This document shows, piece after piece, positions 14,708-23,569 of a stretch of DNA of 51,865 nt. Numbering within the stretch: the stretch's first letter is position 1; the number at the start of each line of letters is the position of its first letter. The notes below the pieces were generated by a model. The model ran no database searches. It was not told the DNA's origin and saw only the letters and a program-made list of their open reading frames with translations. The stretch lies in the IMG/VR virus record IMGVR_UViG_3300044800_000305, positions 1-51,865 of that record. One strand, written 5' to 3'. The position numbers and the translations under genes were made by a program. Origin of the DNA: a virus.

Positions 14708-15589
14708 ATGGCAACTCTTTCTGCAAGTCCCAGTCGTACCCATCGCACAGAAACCAACCAAGAAGTCAAAGCATCCACCGGAATCACCTATGACAATTTC
14801 TCGCAATTATTGGAAAAACTGATACGTCCGGGAGACGGCGACAGGCCGAGAACTGCCGAGCGGTATCGCTACATAATGGATACGCTGTATAGCTCCGTCC
14901 GCCTGCGCGAGTGGCAACCCAGCGCAAGCCTGCAAGAACCCTCCTTCGAGATTTGGAACAAGAAAGGATCGATCCGGGTCTCGGTGACACAAAAGGCCAT
15001 CGAGATCGCCACGGGGATGTCCATGCAAGAAAAAGACGGGATACGCAAGCATCGGGTTGCCGATGGCCTGGACGCCACGGCCTTGTTCAATAGTATCGTC
15101 CACGCACAAGAGCTTATCCGCACCGCCACGGGTAGCTCGGATGCCGATCAGCCCGACGACGAGTTCTTCAAGCCGCTTTCCGAGAAGGAGCGGGCCGCGC
15201 AACTCGACGCGGTGTTGGCGGAGGACGGCGGAGACCCGACGTTGCCGGAGGACGGCGGATTCATTGCCAAGCTTGAGAAGATTGACGCTGACGCCAAAGC
15301 TCAGGAAGCCCAATACACGATCGCCGTCGATGCTGAAGGCCATGTTAAGCCAGCGCCGGAAAAGGCCGGCATCAAGCGATACGCCCCATCGATGAATGAG
15401 AACGCGGTCCAGAGGCACCTCAAGTCCCTCCAGGGGAGGGTTCTCACCATCGTGGACGCCACCCTAGCCGACAAGCAGCAGCGGGAGGCCGTCAAGACCT
15501 TGGTGAACAAGGAATTCCGCCGCGAACTGGACAAGGTTGCGGCTTTCTTCGACAGCCCCGACGATTGCGGCAACGAAGGCGAGGAGTAA
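14708..15589 (+). CDS. Hypothetical protein, 293 aa
   Basis: ATG 14708 follows GTGAGGTTGC. The chain is mainly helical and charged, with an acidic middle (EDGGDPTLPEDGG) and a C-terminal coiled segment. It heads the transcription unit ending in the helicase. No domain is recognised. A structural or replication-accessory role is only a guess. Confidence 0.55.
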   Translation: MATLSASPSRTHRTETNQEVKASTGITYDNFSQLLEKLIRPGDGDRPRTAERYRYIMDTLYSSVRLREWQPSASLQEPSFEIWNKKGSIRVSVTQKAIEIATGMSMQEKDGIRKHRVADGLDATALFNSIVHAQELIRTATGSSDADQPDDEFFKPLSEKERAAQLDAVLAEDGGDPTLPEDGGFIAKLEKIDADAKAQEAQYTIAVDAEGHVKPAPEKAGIKRYAPSMNENAVQRHLKSLQGRVLTIVDATLADKQQREAVKTLVNKEFRRELDKVAAFFDSPDDCGNEGEE

Positions 15590-15592
15590 CCC

Positions 15593-15787
15593 ATGAGGCC
15601 GAGAGAACAGGAAATCGCCAAGTTCGTGCGCAACATAGACGGCAGCATGGAAATCCTATTCGACGAGGATACCAGCGCCCGCTATGCTGTATTCACCATG
15701 GACGACGGGGCGAAGCTGAAGATCAAGCGGCCCCGCGGCGTCTACAGGGCCAGCCGACGCATTGTCGAGCTTTCAATCCGGGGATAG
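15593..15787 (+). CDS. Hypothetical protein, 64 aa
   Basis: ATG 15593, 3 bp after the previous stop. Beta-rich, basic end (KIKRPRGVYRASRRIVEL). It lies between 14708 and the helicase on the same strand. Confidence 0.5.
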   Translation: MRPREQEIAKFVRNIDGSMEILFDEDTSARYAVFTMDDGAKLKIKRPRGVYRASRRIVELSIRG

Positions 15788-15798
15788 TATTAGGTTCT

Positions 15799-18700
15799 AT
15801 GAGTGAAGAGCAGCTACAACCCTGCCCGCTGGCGACTTCGTACACCCGTCAACTGGGAATTTCGGACCAACTCTTGGAGAAGCTGTATCTCATACGAAAA
15901 TGGGATGTGGCGGATGCAGAGCACCCAATTCCGTTCAATTGGCCAAAGCTGTTAAGAAAAACAATCTGGGATACGGAAAATGATTGTGATACTAAAGAGC
16001 CTTTAGTCCTGCGCCAATACCAGCTTCAAGCATTGATCCACCTCGCTCGGATGAGTCGATTCTTTTTCGGTGAGGCAATCGGGCTCGGAAAAACTTGCTC
16101 ATGCATAGCGGCGTTTTGCTGGCTTAAAGAGCGCAATCCGCAAGCTAAAATGGTAGTAATAACAACTAAAAGCACGGCACAACCGCTTACCGCTAAGATT
16201 CTCACCCCAACGGGATGGACCACCATGGGGGAGATTAAAATTGGTGATCCCGTCGTCGATCCTGACGGCGGGGTTGGCTATGTGGAAGGCGTGTATCCAC
16301 AAGGTGAGAAGGATATATACCGAGTAACAACTGTAGATGGGGGAGTTACTACTTGTTCTGAAGATCATTTATGGCTTGTTAAAACTCCCCACACAAAACG
16401 AACCAACCGATTCAAAGTCCTTGACACTAAAGAAATGTTGAAACGCGGCGTTCGTGAACTATACCGAGGGGGGGACGGTAAAACTTGGTGGGGTAACAAA
16501 TTTATCCTTCCGTTTACTAAGCCTGTGGAATTTTCATCCTCTGTGTTGCCTTTATCGGCATACGTCATGGGGGTGCTGCTCGGAGATGGAAGCACCCGTT
16601 GGGATCAAGCAATTATATACGCTCAAGAAACCCATGTTCCCCGGCGTATCTCTTTAGAGCTTCCTTCCGAGTATAAAATTTCCAAACAAGCGAAGGGGCA
16701 GTATTCCTTAATCCTTAAAGACCCTATCAGAAACGCGGGAAACCACGCCCGCTGGCACGTCCGTAGAAGCAAGCTAAATCCGGCGTGTAAGATTTGTCAA
16801 AAACAGGGCATTGTAGATGATTCTACTAACATTGTCCTGAGAGAGTTTGTGCGTCTCGGTCTTTGGGGCAAATTTTCCTTTGAAAAATTCATCCCAGAGA
16901 TGTATCTTCAGGCCTCTGTAAAGGACAGAATCGCTTTGTTGCAAGGCCTTATGGATACGGACGGAAATTGTAAAAAAGACGGTCAAGCAAATTTTACAAC
17001 TACTTCTTCCCTTTTACGTGATGGGGTTGTACATTTAGCTCGCTCACTGGGCGGCGTGGCTTTTATATCAGCCCCAATATTCCCCAAAGAAAACAGCTTG
17101 GGTTTGAGAGTCCGCTGGAACGTCACTGTCAACGTCCCCTTTAATCCGTTTTCAATGTCTCGCAAGGCCAACCGCTGGCGTCAACAACGATTAGTCAGAA
17201 GTATTCAAGACATATCGCTCGTGGGTTTTGGCCCCGTACAATGCATCAAAGTAAGTACAAAGCGTCATCTCTATGTTACCGACGACTACATTGTCACTCA
17301 CAACACGTGGCAGTGGAAAGATGAAATCCTTAGGTTCAGTACGCTTCATCCACGTATCATGGAGGATGCATTCAAGGGATTGAAATCTTCCGCTGCCCGC
17401 TACGCACAGATGACGGAGTTCCTTGAGGGAAACGGCTACGATGTGCTGATTTGCAAGTACGACTCGTTGAGGGGTACACGAAAAAAGATCGAAGGCAAAT
17501 TTGATGCGGATGGAAATCCAATAAACGGACGAGAGCGGATATCGGAAGAAATCCTCACCTTTTCCCGAATATTCAAGCGATACGGGTCAACTATTGTCTT
17601 GGCGCTGGATGAGGGGCATAAATTCTCCTCACAATTTTCGCAAGTGTACAGCCTGGTCTCGCATATCGCCAAATACCCAGAGCGGGTTTGGGTGATCACC
17701 GCCACCGCAATCAAAAACAATCTTCTGGAGTTCTACACCATCGCTCATGCCATAGGCGTCCGACCCCTAGGGAGCGTGTGGGATTTTCGCAACGATTACT
17801 GCCGCTGGCGGGATCAATACGTGGGGCGGGGTGTTACCAAAAAGCTCCTCGTGGGTTATAACAATGTAGCGGAATTCAAAAAGCAGATACGTCCGTTCTT
17901 TCTCGGTCGCTCGCAAGCACAGGTCAAAGAACCCCTTCCGCGTTTGACAACGGTATACCATCCTGTGGATTTGGACAAAAGACAAACTAAGATTCTCACG
18001 GATGAATTGCCTAACGGCACGCTTCAGTTGCCCCCGGCGGTATTTAAGGCAGCGGGGGAATGGCGTGAAAGAGAGCGTGATCCAGAGAATCTGTTTACCC
18101 AACTTAGCGTCCAGCAATTGGTGGCCAACCATTGGTGTTTGCTCGATCCCGACAACGAAACGGATTTCAACACCAAAGTACTTTCTCCGAAAGAAGAGTG
18201 TTTGCTTGATCTTTTGGACGGTGATTTGCGGGGGGAAAAGGTCGTTGTCTTCACGAAATATTTGCGCTGGATCAATCGGCTGGATAAACTAACAAGTGGC
18301 GGGCATTTTACGGGCCGTAAATTCCTGCGGATCACCGGAGAGGAAAATGAAAAACAGCGCGATGCGGCCAAGAAAAAATTCCAAGACCCAAATTCGGGCT
18401 ATGACCTGATATTTATCAATACCGCCGGGCTGGAGGGAATAAACCTTCAGCAAGCGGGCCATATGGTTGTTTTGGATGTCCCGTGGGGTTGGGGCTCGCT
18501 ACTGCAATTGATTGGGCGGATGGTGAGGATGTCCTCTCCGCACTCGGCCTGCACCCTTCACATTACAGTTGCAAAGGGCACGGTTGACGAGTATGCTGTT
18601 GATACGCTTCGAGGGAAGAAGGGCATTTTCGAGATTGTCTTGGGCCAGAGCCACTCGTCCGGTATCTTGGATGATCAAGGCCTGCTTGATTTAGATTCTG

Positions 18701-18903
18701 GCATGGAGGCCGGAGGGTCGGAAGCGGAATTCCGCCAATTGCTTTACGCTCATGTCAAAAAAACGTGCTTGGGAAAGTATCTTTCAGGAGACCGAATCAG
18801 CCGAGCCATGGGTGGGGATGATTATCAAATGGTCTTTGAACGAAAAGCCAAGAAAAAGGCGAAAGCTGAAAAGCCTACTTGGGGTGAAATCCACTATGAG
18901 TAG
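15799..18903 (+). CDS. SNF2/superfamily 2 helicase interrupted by an intein
   Basis: ATP-dependent DNA translocase or helicase, probably in replication or recombination. ATG 15799 is only 5 nt behind a TATTAG -10-like motif. Motif I is GEAIGLGKTCSC, motif II LALDEGHKF, motif III ITATAIKNN, and motifs V/VI NTAGLEGINLQQAG and LLQLIGRMVRM. The precursor is 1034 aa. Residues 128-502 are an intein lying right after motif Ia (VVITTKSTA), and removal gives a 659-aa enzyme. The extein junction rejoins STA to TWQWKDEI, as in uninterrupted relatives. Confidence 0.88.
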   Translation: MSEEQLQPCPLATSYTRQLGISDQLLEKLYLIRKWDVADAEHPIPFNWPKLLRKTIWDTENDCDTKEPLVLRQYQLQALIHLARMSRFFFGEAIGLGKTCSCIAAFCWLKERNPQAKMVVITTKSTAQPLTAKILTPTGWTTMGEIKIGDPVVDPDGGVGYVEGVYPQGEKDIYRVTTVDGGVTTCSEDHLWLVKTPHTKRTNRFKVLDTKEMLKRGVRELYRGGDGKTWWGNKFILPFTKPVEFSSSVLPLSAYVMGVLLGDGSTRWDQAIIYAQETHVPRRISLELPSEYKISKQAKGQYSLILKDPIRNAGNHARWHVRRSKLNPACKICQKQGIVDDSTNIVLREFVRLGLWGKFSFEKFIPEMYLQASVKDRIALLQGLMDTDGNCKKDGQANFTTTSSLLRDGVVHLARSLGGVAFISAPIFPKENSLGLRVRWNVTVNVPFNPFSMSRKANRWRQQRLVRSIQDISLVGFGPVQCIKVSTKRHLYVTDDYIVTHNTWQWKDEILRFSTLHPRIMEDAFKGLKSSAARYAQMTEFLEGNGYDVLICKYDSLRGTRKKIEGKFDADGNPINGRERISEEILTFSRIFKRYGSTIVLALDEGHKFSSQFSQVYSLVSHIAKYPERVWVITATAIKNNLLEFYTIAHAIGVRPLGSVWDFRNDYCRWRDQYVGRGVTKKLLVGYNNVAEFKKQIRPFFLGRSQAQVKEPLPRLTTVYHPVDLDKRQTKILTDELPNGTLQLPPAVFKAAGEWRERERDPENLFTQLSVQQLVANHWCLLDPDNETDFNTKVLSPKEECLLDLLDGDLRGEKVVVFTKYLRWINRLDKLTSGGHFTGRKFLRITGEENEKQRDAAKKKFQDPNSGYDLIFINTAGLEGINLQQAGHMVVLDVPWGWGSLLQLIGRMVRMSSPHSACTLHITVAKGTVDEYAVDTLRGKKGIFEIVLGQSHSSGILDDQGLLDLDSGMEAGGSEAEFRQLLYAHVKKTCLGKYLSGDRISRAMGGDDYQMVFERKAKKKAKAEKPTWGEIHYE
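16180..17304 (+). other. Intein with LAGLIDADG endonuclease in the helicase gene
   Basis: Codons 128-502 of the helicase (375 aa). The N-terminal splicing block is QPLTAKILTPTGWTTMGEI, so the first residue seems to be Gln (or Pro) instead of Cys or Ser. The C-terminal block is YVTDDYIVTHN followed by Thr as +1 residue. The two LAGLIDADG helices are AYVMGVLLGDG and LLQGLMDTDG. Composition is more A+T-rich than the exteins. The exact first residue is inferred from extein continuity. Confidence 0.85.
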
Positions 18904-18915
18904 GGGGTTGATTCG

Positions 18916-19323
18916 ATGGTTTCAGGACTGATCCACAGCCTGGCTGACGGGGTGATCATCGTTGCGGGCTCGGTCATCGTGGTTACGCTGATTCACTTCC
19001 TTTGCGTGTACAACTATTTCAGGGGACGCGCCGAGGGCATGCGGGACGAGGCTTTCGCTTGGTGCGCCGCGTTCGATGAAATCCGCCCGCCCAACTGGCA
19101 GAATTTCCCGTTGGGGCGTACGGATACGAAGGATGAGGATGCCAAGCTCGCCGAGGAAGAAGCCAACAAGCTCTATGCGCATGTGTTTCATTTGGCCAAG
19201 GAAGCCATCGGGCAGGAATTGGCAAACAACCGCCTTGAAGCCCTGAAAAAAGAGTTCATAAAGATGGGGATGGTTATTCCCCCGCTGCCGGAGAACTTCG
19301 GGGATGGCATTCAAGGATCATAA
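18916..19323 (+). CDS. Membrane-anchored helical protein, 135 aa
   Basis: ATG 18916, 12 bp after the helicase. Residues 10-33 are hydrophobic (DGVIIVAGSVIVVTLIHFLCV), and the remainder is a charged helical domain with a Pro-rich end. Function is unknown. Confidence 0.5.
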   Translation: MVSGLIHSLADGVIIVAGSVIVVTLIHFLCVYNYFRGRAEGMRDEAFAWCAAFDEIRPPNWQNFPLGRTDTKDEDAKLAEEEANKLYAHVFHLAKEAIGQELANNRLEALKKEFIKMGMVIPPLPENFGDGIQGS

Positions 19324-19525
19324 CTGCACCTGCGACCGCTATTGCCGCTGCGGGGTCAACAAGCCCTGCGGCTGCGAGAACATGCTGAAAGACCCGCACT
19401 GCGAGAATTGCCTCCAGCATCTCTCGCCGGGAGCGGAGCGGGCTTGGCGCGAGGATTTTCTGGCGCACGGAATTGATTTGGACAAGGAGCCGTGGGATGA
19501 TGGCACAACTACCGATTTGGCTTAG
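19304..19525 (+). CDS. Cysteine-rich small protein, 73 aa
   Basis: It overlaps the previous gene by 20 bases. Nine Cys lie in the first 40 residues (CTCDRYCRCG, CGCENM, CENCL), likely two zinc sites. The acidic C-terminus overlaps the next gene. Confidence 0.5.
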   Translation: MAFKDHNCTCDRYCRCGVNKPCGCENMLKDPHCENCLQHLSPGAERAWREDFLAHGIDLDKEPWDDGTTTDLA

Positions 19526-20153
19526 CAACTTTCTTATGGGCATACGCATCCGTTTCACGAAAGAGCCCTACCTGAGCAACAACGACGGCAGGCTGGTTCC
19601 GCTGGACGACTGGGAAGGCTACGAAATCTGCTTGCGGCCGGGTTGTGGCCACTATCGCTGCGAGCACAGCTTCAGCGACGAATGGACCGCCGTCTACATA
19701 GCGCCAGGCGCAAAGAGGCACCGCTGGGAAGAGAGCGAGTGCGTTTTTTGCGGCGTTGAGCGGATCGAACTGAACAAGGACGAGGAGTGTCCCAATGTTG
19801 CCAAGGAGGGGGACAAAACCTCTTGGCCCGTGGGCTGCATGAACGCCGGATGCAAGTGCCAAGGATTCTGGACGGCCTCGGACCTGATCGGTTATATTCA
19901 GCGGATAACCCACGCGCGGCTCAGCGCCGCATACAAGCTGGGCGAAGTGCCGGGCGTAGCCCATGTGGAGAGCGGGGTCTCTGTCACGGTCTGGGTGGAC
20001 ACTTACACGGAAAGCAGGGACGAATCGGCGTGGGACGCGATCTATGAAACCGAGCGATCCCTGTACGACGAGTATGCCCCGAAGACACCGGAGAATTGCC
20101 AAGGTGTGCTGTTCGACTTCAATACCCGTTGGAGCAAACCTCCAGAAGATTGA
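19497..20153 (+). CDS. Cys/His-rich protein, 218 aa
   Basis: ATG 19497 has AAGGAG at 7-8 nt. ATG 19536 is an alternative without a ribosome site. Metal-binding groups include CLRPGCGHYRCEH, CVFCG and CMNAGCKCQGF. The C-terminal part is an alpha/beta domain. No family is recognised. Confidence 0.55.
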   Translation: MMAQLPIWLSNFLMGIRIRFTKEPYLSNNDGRLVPLDDWEGYEICLRPGCGHYRCEHSFSDEWTAVYIAPGAKRHRWEESECVFCGVERIELNKDEECPNVAKEGDKTSWPVGCMNAGCKCQGFWTASDLIGYIQRITHARLSAAYKLGEVPGVAHVESGVSVTVWVDTYTESRDESAWDAIYETERSLYDEYAPKTPENCQGVLFDFNTRWSKPPED

Positions 20154-20166
20154 GTATTAGACTGGT

Positions 20167-20322
20167 ATGAGTGGGTCTAATCAAAAGCGGAAAATCCCAT
20201 GTCCGCACTGCGGCATAAAGATGCGGCGAGACCGAATGACCAAGCACAAACGCGTTCATCGCCCCATCTACGGTCGTCGCATAGTTCAAGGCGGACTGCC
20301 ATCACTGGGAAAGAATGTATGA
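20167..20322 (+). CDS. C2H2 zinc-finger protein, 51 aa
   Basis: ATG 20167 is 6 nt behind TATTAG, perhaps leaderless. CPHCGIKM...HKRVH fits C-x2-C-x12-H-x3-H, a classic DNA-binding finger, within a very basic chain. A 13-codon ORF overlaps its stop and leads to 20357. Confidence 0.5.
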   Translation: MSGSNQKRKIPCPHCGIKMRRDRMTKHKRVHRPIYGRRIVQGGLPSLGKNV

Positions 20323-20356
20323 CCAAAAAACAGCGGCGAGAAGACCAAGGACTGGT

Positions 20357-20647
20357 ATGAGCAAGCCGGAAATTACTGGCCTGACGGTTAGCGTCGAATT
20401 TGGATTTGAAGGCGCTTACGGCAAAGGCACGAAATCCTTTGCCAGCATCCAAGGACGATATCCCGATCCCGCTACGCTGAAAGAAGCCCTAACCGACAGC
20501 CTCGATGTCTATTTCTGTGCTTGGGAAAGTCTGCTCGCATCACGGTATGCTACAGGCATCTTGGCCGGTCAGGATTTCAAACAAGCGGTAGAGGATGCAA
20601 AAATTCGTCTGGATAAAGTCCGTACTTTCTTACTAAAGGAACCTTAA
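20357..20647 (+). CDS. Hypothetical protein, 96 aa
   Basis: ATG 20357. A beta-rich start (ITGLTVSVEFGF) is followed by two amphipathic helices. No family is recognised. The ribosome site is weak (AAGGACTGGT). Confidence 0.5.
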   Translation: MSKPEITGLTVSVEFGFEGAYGKGTKSFASIQGRYPDPATLKEALTDSLDVYFCAWESLLASRYATGILAGQDFKQAVEDAKIRLDKVRTFLLKEP

Positions 20648-20652
20648 ATAAG

Positions 20653-21135
20653 TTGAGATCAGGGCGCACATACGAGGTTTTCGTTGACGGCAAGCCCATA
20701 AGACCGGTGGGGAGCACTACCCGCACGCTCGCTAGACGAAGAATTAGCGGCTATATAAAGCGATTCGGTCAAAGTGTGGAACTGCGTCTTATTCGCGAAG
20801 TTCCTCGTCCTGAAGATTACTCCGATGTTGACTATAACTTCTATCTCAAGGCCTGCGAGGCGATGGGCATCGCCCGCAAGAAGACTTACACGGAACACGG
20901 CGGGTTGAACAAGATTTCGCCGCTGATCCAAGCATTGGGGCATCCGATGCTGGAACGTGAGATGGGACGTATTGGCGCTCGCAACCAGCCCAGAGAAGCT
21001 AAAGTTCAGGGCGGTCGTATTGCTGGGCGGAAAAATGCTGAGAGAGGGCACATACAGGCCTTAACTAACCGGGGCAATTGTAAGCGTTGGAACATCAATC
21101 GTGGAAAACCATGTATGCGCGGGAAACATCTATGA
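20653..21135 (+). CDS. GIY-YIG-like homing endonuclease with NUMOD-type tail
   Basis: TTG start 20653, 160 aa. The N-terminus YEVFVDGKPIRPVGSTTRTL followed by ARRR resembles the GIY-YIG fold (YEV for GIY, PVG for YIG, then a catalytic Arg). The C-terminus GARNQ, then GGRIAGRKNAERGHIQAL, repeats the motif seen in the gene at 1-670. It sits on the same strand as its operon, unlike the other endonucleases, and its end overlaps the next gene. Catalytic residues are not fully verified. Confidence 0.5.
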   Translation: MRSGRTYEVFVDGKPIRPVGSTTRTLARRRISGYIKRFGQSVELRLIREVPRPEDYSDVDYNFYLKACEAMGIARKKTYTEHGGLNKISPLIQALGHPMLEREMGRIGARNQPREAKVQGGRIAGRKNAERGHIQALTNRGNCKRWNINRGKPCMRGKHL

Positions 21136-22043
21136 GCAACAACGGCATTCTCCAAGCCTTCAAGGCCGAGGCCCTCTTGGCCGAGGCGGACATCCTGACA
21201 CGCATCGAGAAACTGCGCAAAAGCCTCCGATACTCCACCGCGGGGGAGGAAGTCTCGTTCAACGACTACCTACAGACCCTCCGGGAGGCCGTGGACGCCA
21301 TACCGAAGCTGGAGCTTGAGCCGGATGTCGCCCCGCACACGGAGACGATGTACTCGATCCAGCTTGTCACGTCCATGGAAAAGATCGTGGACAGTTGCGA
21401 CCTGGTCCTCCGCAGGCTGGCGCACTTTCAAGGGCGGCTCCGGGACGCCGAACGCCAGATCAACAATCTCAAGGCCGAGTTCATAGCGTGGTACCTGCTC
21501 GCCGCGGCGGCCCTCATCGCCGGGCTGGAGGAGACCATGCCCGTCAAGCTTCCGGCCAAGGAAGTCCGCATGCTCGCCGAGGCGGAGTTCTCCCGCCTCA
21601 TGGCCAACTTCGACCTGAAGGTCATGTCGGTCCTCGAAGACCTGAAGCTCGAATACGAGCGCGTCTCGCAGCACAAGGCCACGCAGAAAGAAAAGCACAA
21701 CCTCGGCAAGGACCAGGCGAACGCAAGCTGGACGAGCAGCCTGCCGTCCTTCGGCAACGCCCTCCCCGAGAACGAGCGTGTAGGCAAGCTGGCCCAAGAG
21801 CAGGACTTGGATTTGGATGAAGGGGGAAACATTCCGGAGTTCGTCAGCCGCGAGCCGCAAATCTCCGACGTGCCGGGAGAAGGATTGCAACCGAAGATTT
21901 CCGATCCCCCGAGGATCGTTGGCACCTTCAAGAAGGAAATCAAGTCTTTGACTCCGCTCGCTCCGGTGCAGTTCGAGGATGACGAGCCGAAGTCCCCGAG
22001 AAGGCGTCTGATCCTGGACGATGATGCTGGTGAGGCTCTTTGA
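21132..22043 (+). CDS. Hypothetical coiled-coil protein, 303 aa
   Basis: ATG 21132 in an ATGA overlap. Residues 1-200 are long helices with heptads (RRLAHFQGRLRDAERQINN) and one hydrophobic stretch (AWYLLAAAALIAGL). The last 100 residues are disordered and acidic with Pro. It may be a structural or scaffold-like protein, but there is no direct support. Confidence 0.55.
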   Translation: MSNNGILQAFKAEALLAEADILTRIEKLRKSLRYSTAGEEVSFNDYLQTLREAVDAIPKLELEPDVAPHTETMYSIQLVTSMEKIVDSCDLVLRRLAHFQGRLRDAERQINNLKAEFIAWYLLAAAALIAGLEETMPVKLPAKEVRMLAEAEFSRLMANFDLKVMSVLEDLKLEYERVSQHKATQKEKHNLGKDQANASWTSSLPSFGNALPENERVGKLAQEQDLDLDEGGNIPEFVSREPQISDVPGEGLQPKISDPPRIVGTFKKEIKSLTPLAPVQFEDDEPKSPRRRLILDDDAGEAL

Positions 22044-22246
22044 TGGACAAGAAACGATTCGAGTACGCAGCGAAACAGGGCAGCAGGATGAAGCTGTTCA
22101 AGACCGAGGACGAGGCCGTGAAATTCGCCGACAACGACAGCACCATCGCCCTGTATTCGACGATGAACGGCGAAGACTACGGTTTCGAGAAAGTCGTCGG
22201 CATCAAGACCAGCGCCAATACAATCGAGGCTATCCTCACACGATGA
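22043..22246 (+). CDS. Hypothetical protein, 67 aa
   Basis: ATG 22043 on the previous stop. Small alpha/beta chain (MKLFKTEDEAVKFADND). No family is recognised. Confidence 0.5.
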   Translation: MDKKRFEYAAKQGSRMKLFKTEDEAVKFADNDSTIALYSTMNGEDYGFEKVVGIKTSANTIEAILTR

Positions 22247-22716
22247 GCATCGAGATCACCATCGACGAGAAATACGCCGGACCCGGCATCCTCGAACTGA
22301 TCTCGGTGATCCCGGACATCGCCGACAAGACCGTCAAGCTGCGCTGGACCAACTCCAAGGACGAAGTTCACGCCCTCAAGCAATTCGACCGGAATTTTGC
22401 CTTGGTCGTGCCGGACGCCTACACGTTCGACCGAACCGTCACCACTTTCGGCAAGCGCCTGAAAATTTCAGCCGGGATCGTCGAGCGCGCCAAGTTCGTA
22501 TTGACGGACAAGAAGGGGTACGACTGGCGTCACTTTGTCGAGGAACTCCACGACGTATCCCCCCGGTATCTCCTGCTCAAGCTGGCGGCCGACGCGATAC
22601 GCAAGGGCATCCAGCCTTCTTTGGCCGAAATTGCCGGAAAAGTCTTTATTGAGGGTATTAGCCCAGCAGACGTAGACGTGCTTGTCAGGCTGAGAGCGCC
22701 CCGCATGCGAGGATGA
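22243..22716 (+). CDS. Hypothetical protein, 157 aa
   Basis: ATG 22243 in an ATGA overlap. Beta-rich N-terminal half (MSIEITIDEKYAGPGI), helical C-terminal half. It is coupled to both neighbours. Function is unknown. Confidence 0.5.
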   Translation: MSIEITIDEKYAGPGILELISVIPDIADKTVKLRWTNSKDEVHALKQFDRNFALVVPDAYTFDRTVTTFGKRLKISAGIVERAKFVLTDKKGYDWRHFVEELHDVSPRYLLLKLAADAIRKGIQPSLAEIAGKVFIEGISPADVDVLVRLRAPRMRG

Positions 22717-22997
22717 CATGCGGAAGTTCCAAAGGGGCCGCGGTGATAGATGAGTTCCCACCAATAAAATGGCTAGACAAGAAGCAGTACGTGCGGGTCG
22801 ATCCCAAGACCGGGCTGCCGCAACTGATACGGGTCGAGCCCGTGGCCACGTCCGACGGGCAGTTTGTCCTGGACAAGGTGGCGGTTTTCGTGGACAGCGA
22901 GATGACCATCGTGAATCGGGAAGCTGCCGAGGAGTTTATCCGCAACTTGGATTGCACGCCGCTGGAGGACGTAGAAAGGAGACAGGGAATCCATTGA
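22713..22997 (+). CDS. Hypothetical protein, 94 aa
   Basis: ATG 22713 in an ATGA overlap. Contains IKWLDKKQYVRVDPKTGLP and a beta-hairpin region. Function is unknown. Confidence 0.5.
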   Translation: MTCGSSKGAAVIDEFPPIKWLDKKQYVRVDPKTGLPQLIRVEPVATSDGQFVLDKVAVFVDSEMTIVNREAAEEFIRNLDCTPLEDVERRQGIH

Positions 22998-23185
22998 TGG
23001 GGGCAGTCGTGAGTCACAAATGCGAGTTCCATCCCGATGCGAGCTTTGAAGCGTGCGGGAACGAGGCCTCCCATCTGGTGTGGCTGGGCGGCGGTGTGCG
23101 ACGCTACTTTTGGGTGTGCGATGGCTGCTGGGACAAGGCCCAAGCCCTGTGGAAGAGACTTGAAACTGAGGTGGAGTACCGATGA
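22997..23185 (+). CDS. Zinc protein, 62 aa
   Basis: It starts in a TGATG junction. The pattern CEFHPDASFEACGNEASHL, then FWVCDGCWDKA, is a C-H-C-C-C arrangement fit for a zinc-binding treble clef. Function is unknown. Confidence 0.55.
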   Translation: MGAVVSHKCEFHPDASFEACGNEASHLVWLGGGVRRYFWVCDGCWDKAQALWKRLETEVEYR

Positions 23186-23526
23186 CGAAGAAGCACATCC
23201 ACGGACCAAACATCTTTGATCCGAACTGCAAATTATGCCGTGAGTTCGGCATGCCCGTTTCCAAGAAAGCGAATCGGCATCTTTTGGACGAGAGCAATCC
23301 GGCATTCGAGCCAGAATGCCAGAAGGGCACACGAGGAGAAATCGGCAGAATCCAAAGGGCGCTTGACAAGCTAAGAGGTGCCGAACAACAGGGCGTGAGA
23401 GTCAAAACGATACGCGAACTGGCTGACTTGTACAACACAGTTCGCGTATACGCCTTGAAATACGGATTGAAGATGTGCGACCTGCATCGCTTGGCGAAGG
23501 CGGTCCGCAAGAGGGGGCTGAAATAA
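23182..23526 (+). CDS. Basic protein with N-terminal CxxC, 114 aa
   Basis: ATG 23182 in an ATGA overlap. FDPNCKLCREFGM at the start, then a helical region ending AKAVRKRGLK. It may bind nucleic acid. No family is recognised. Confidence 0.5.
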   Translation: MTKKHIHGPNIFDPNCKLCREFGMPVSKKANRHLLDESNPAFEPECQKGTRGEIGRIQRALDKLRGAEQQGVRVKTIRELADLYNTVRVYALKYGLKMCDLHRLAKAVRKRGLK

Positions 23527-23569
23527 CTGCCGCCCTACGAAAATTTAGAGGACTACTGGTTTCTTAGAT

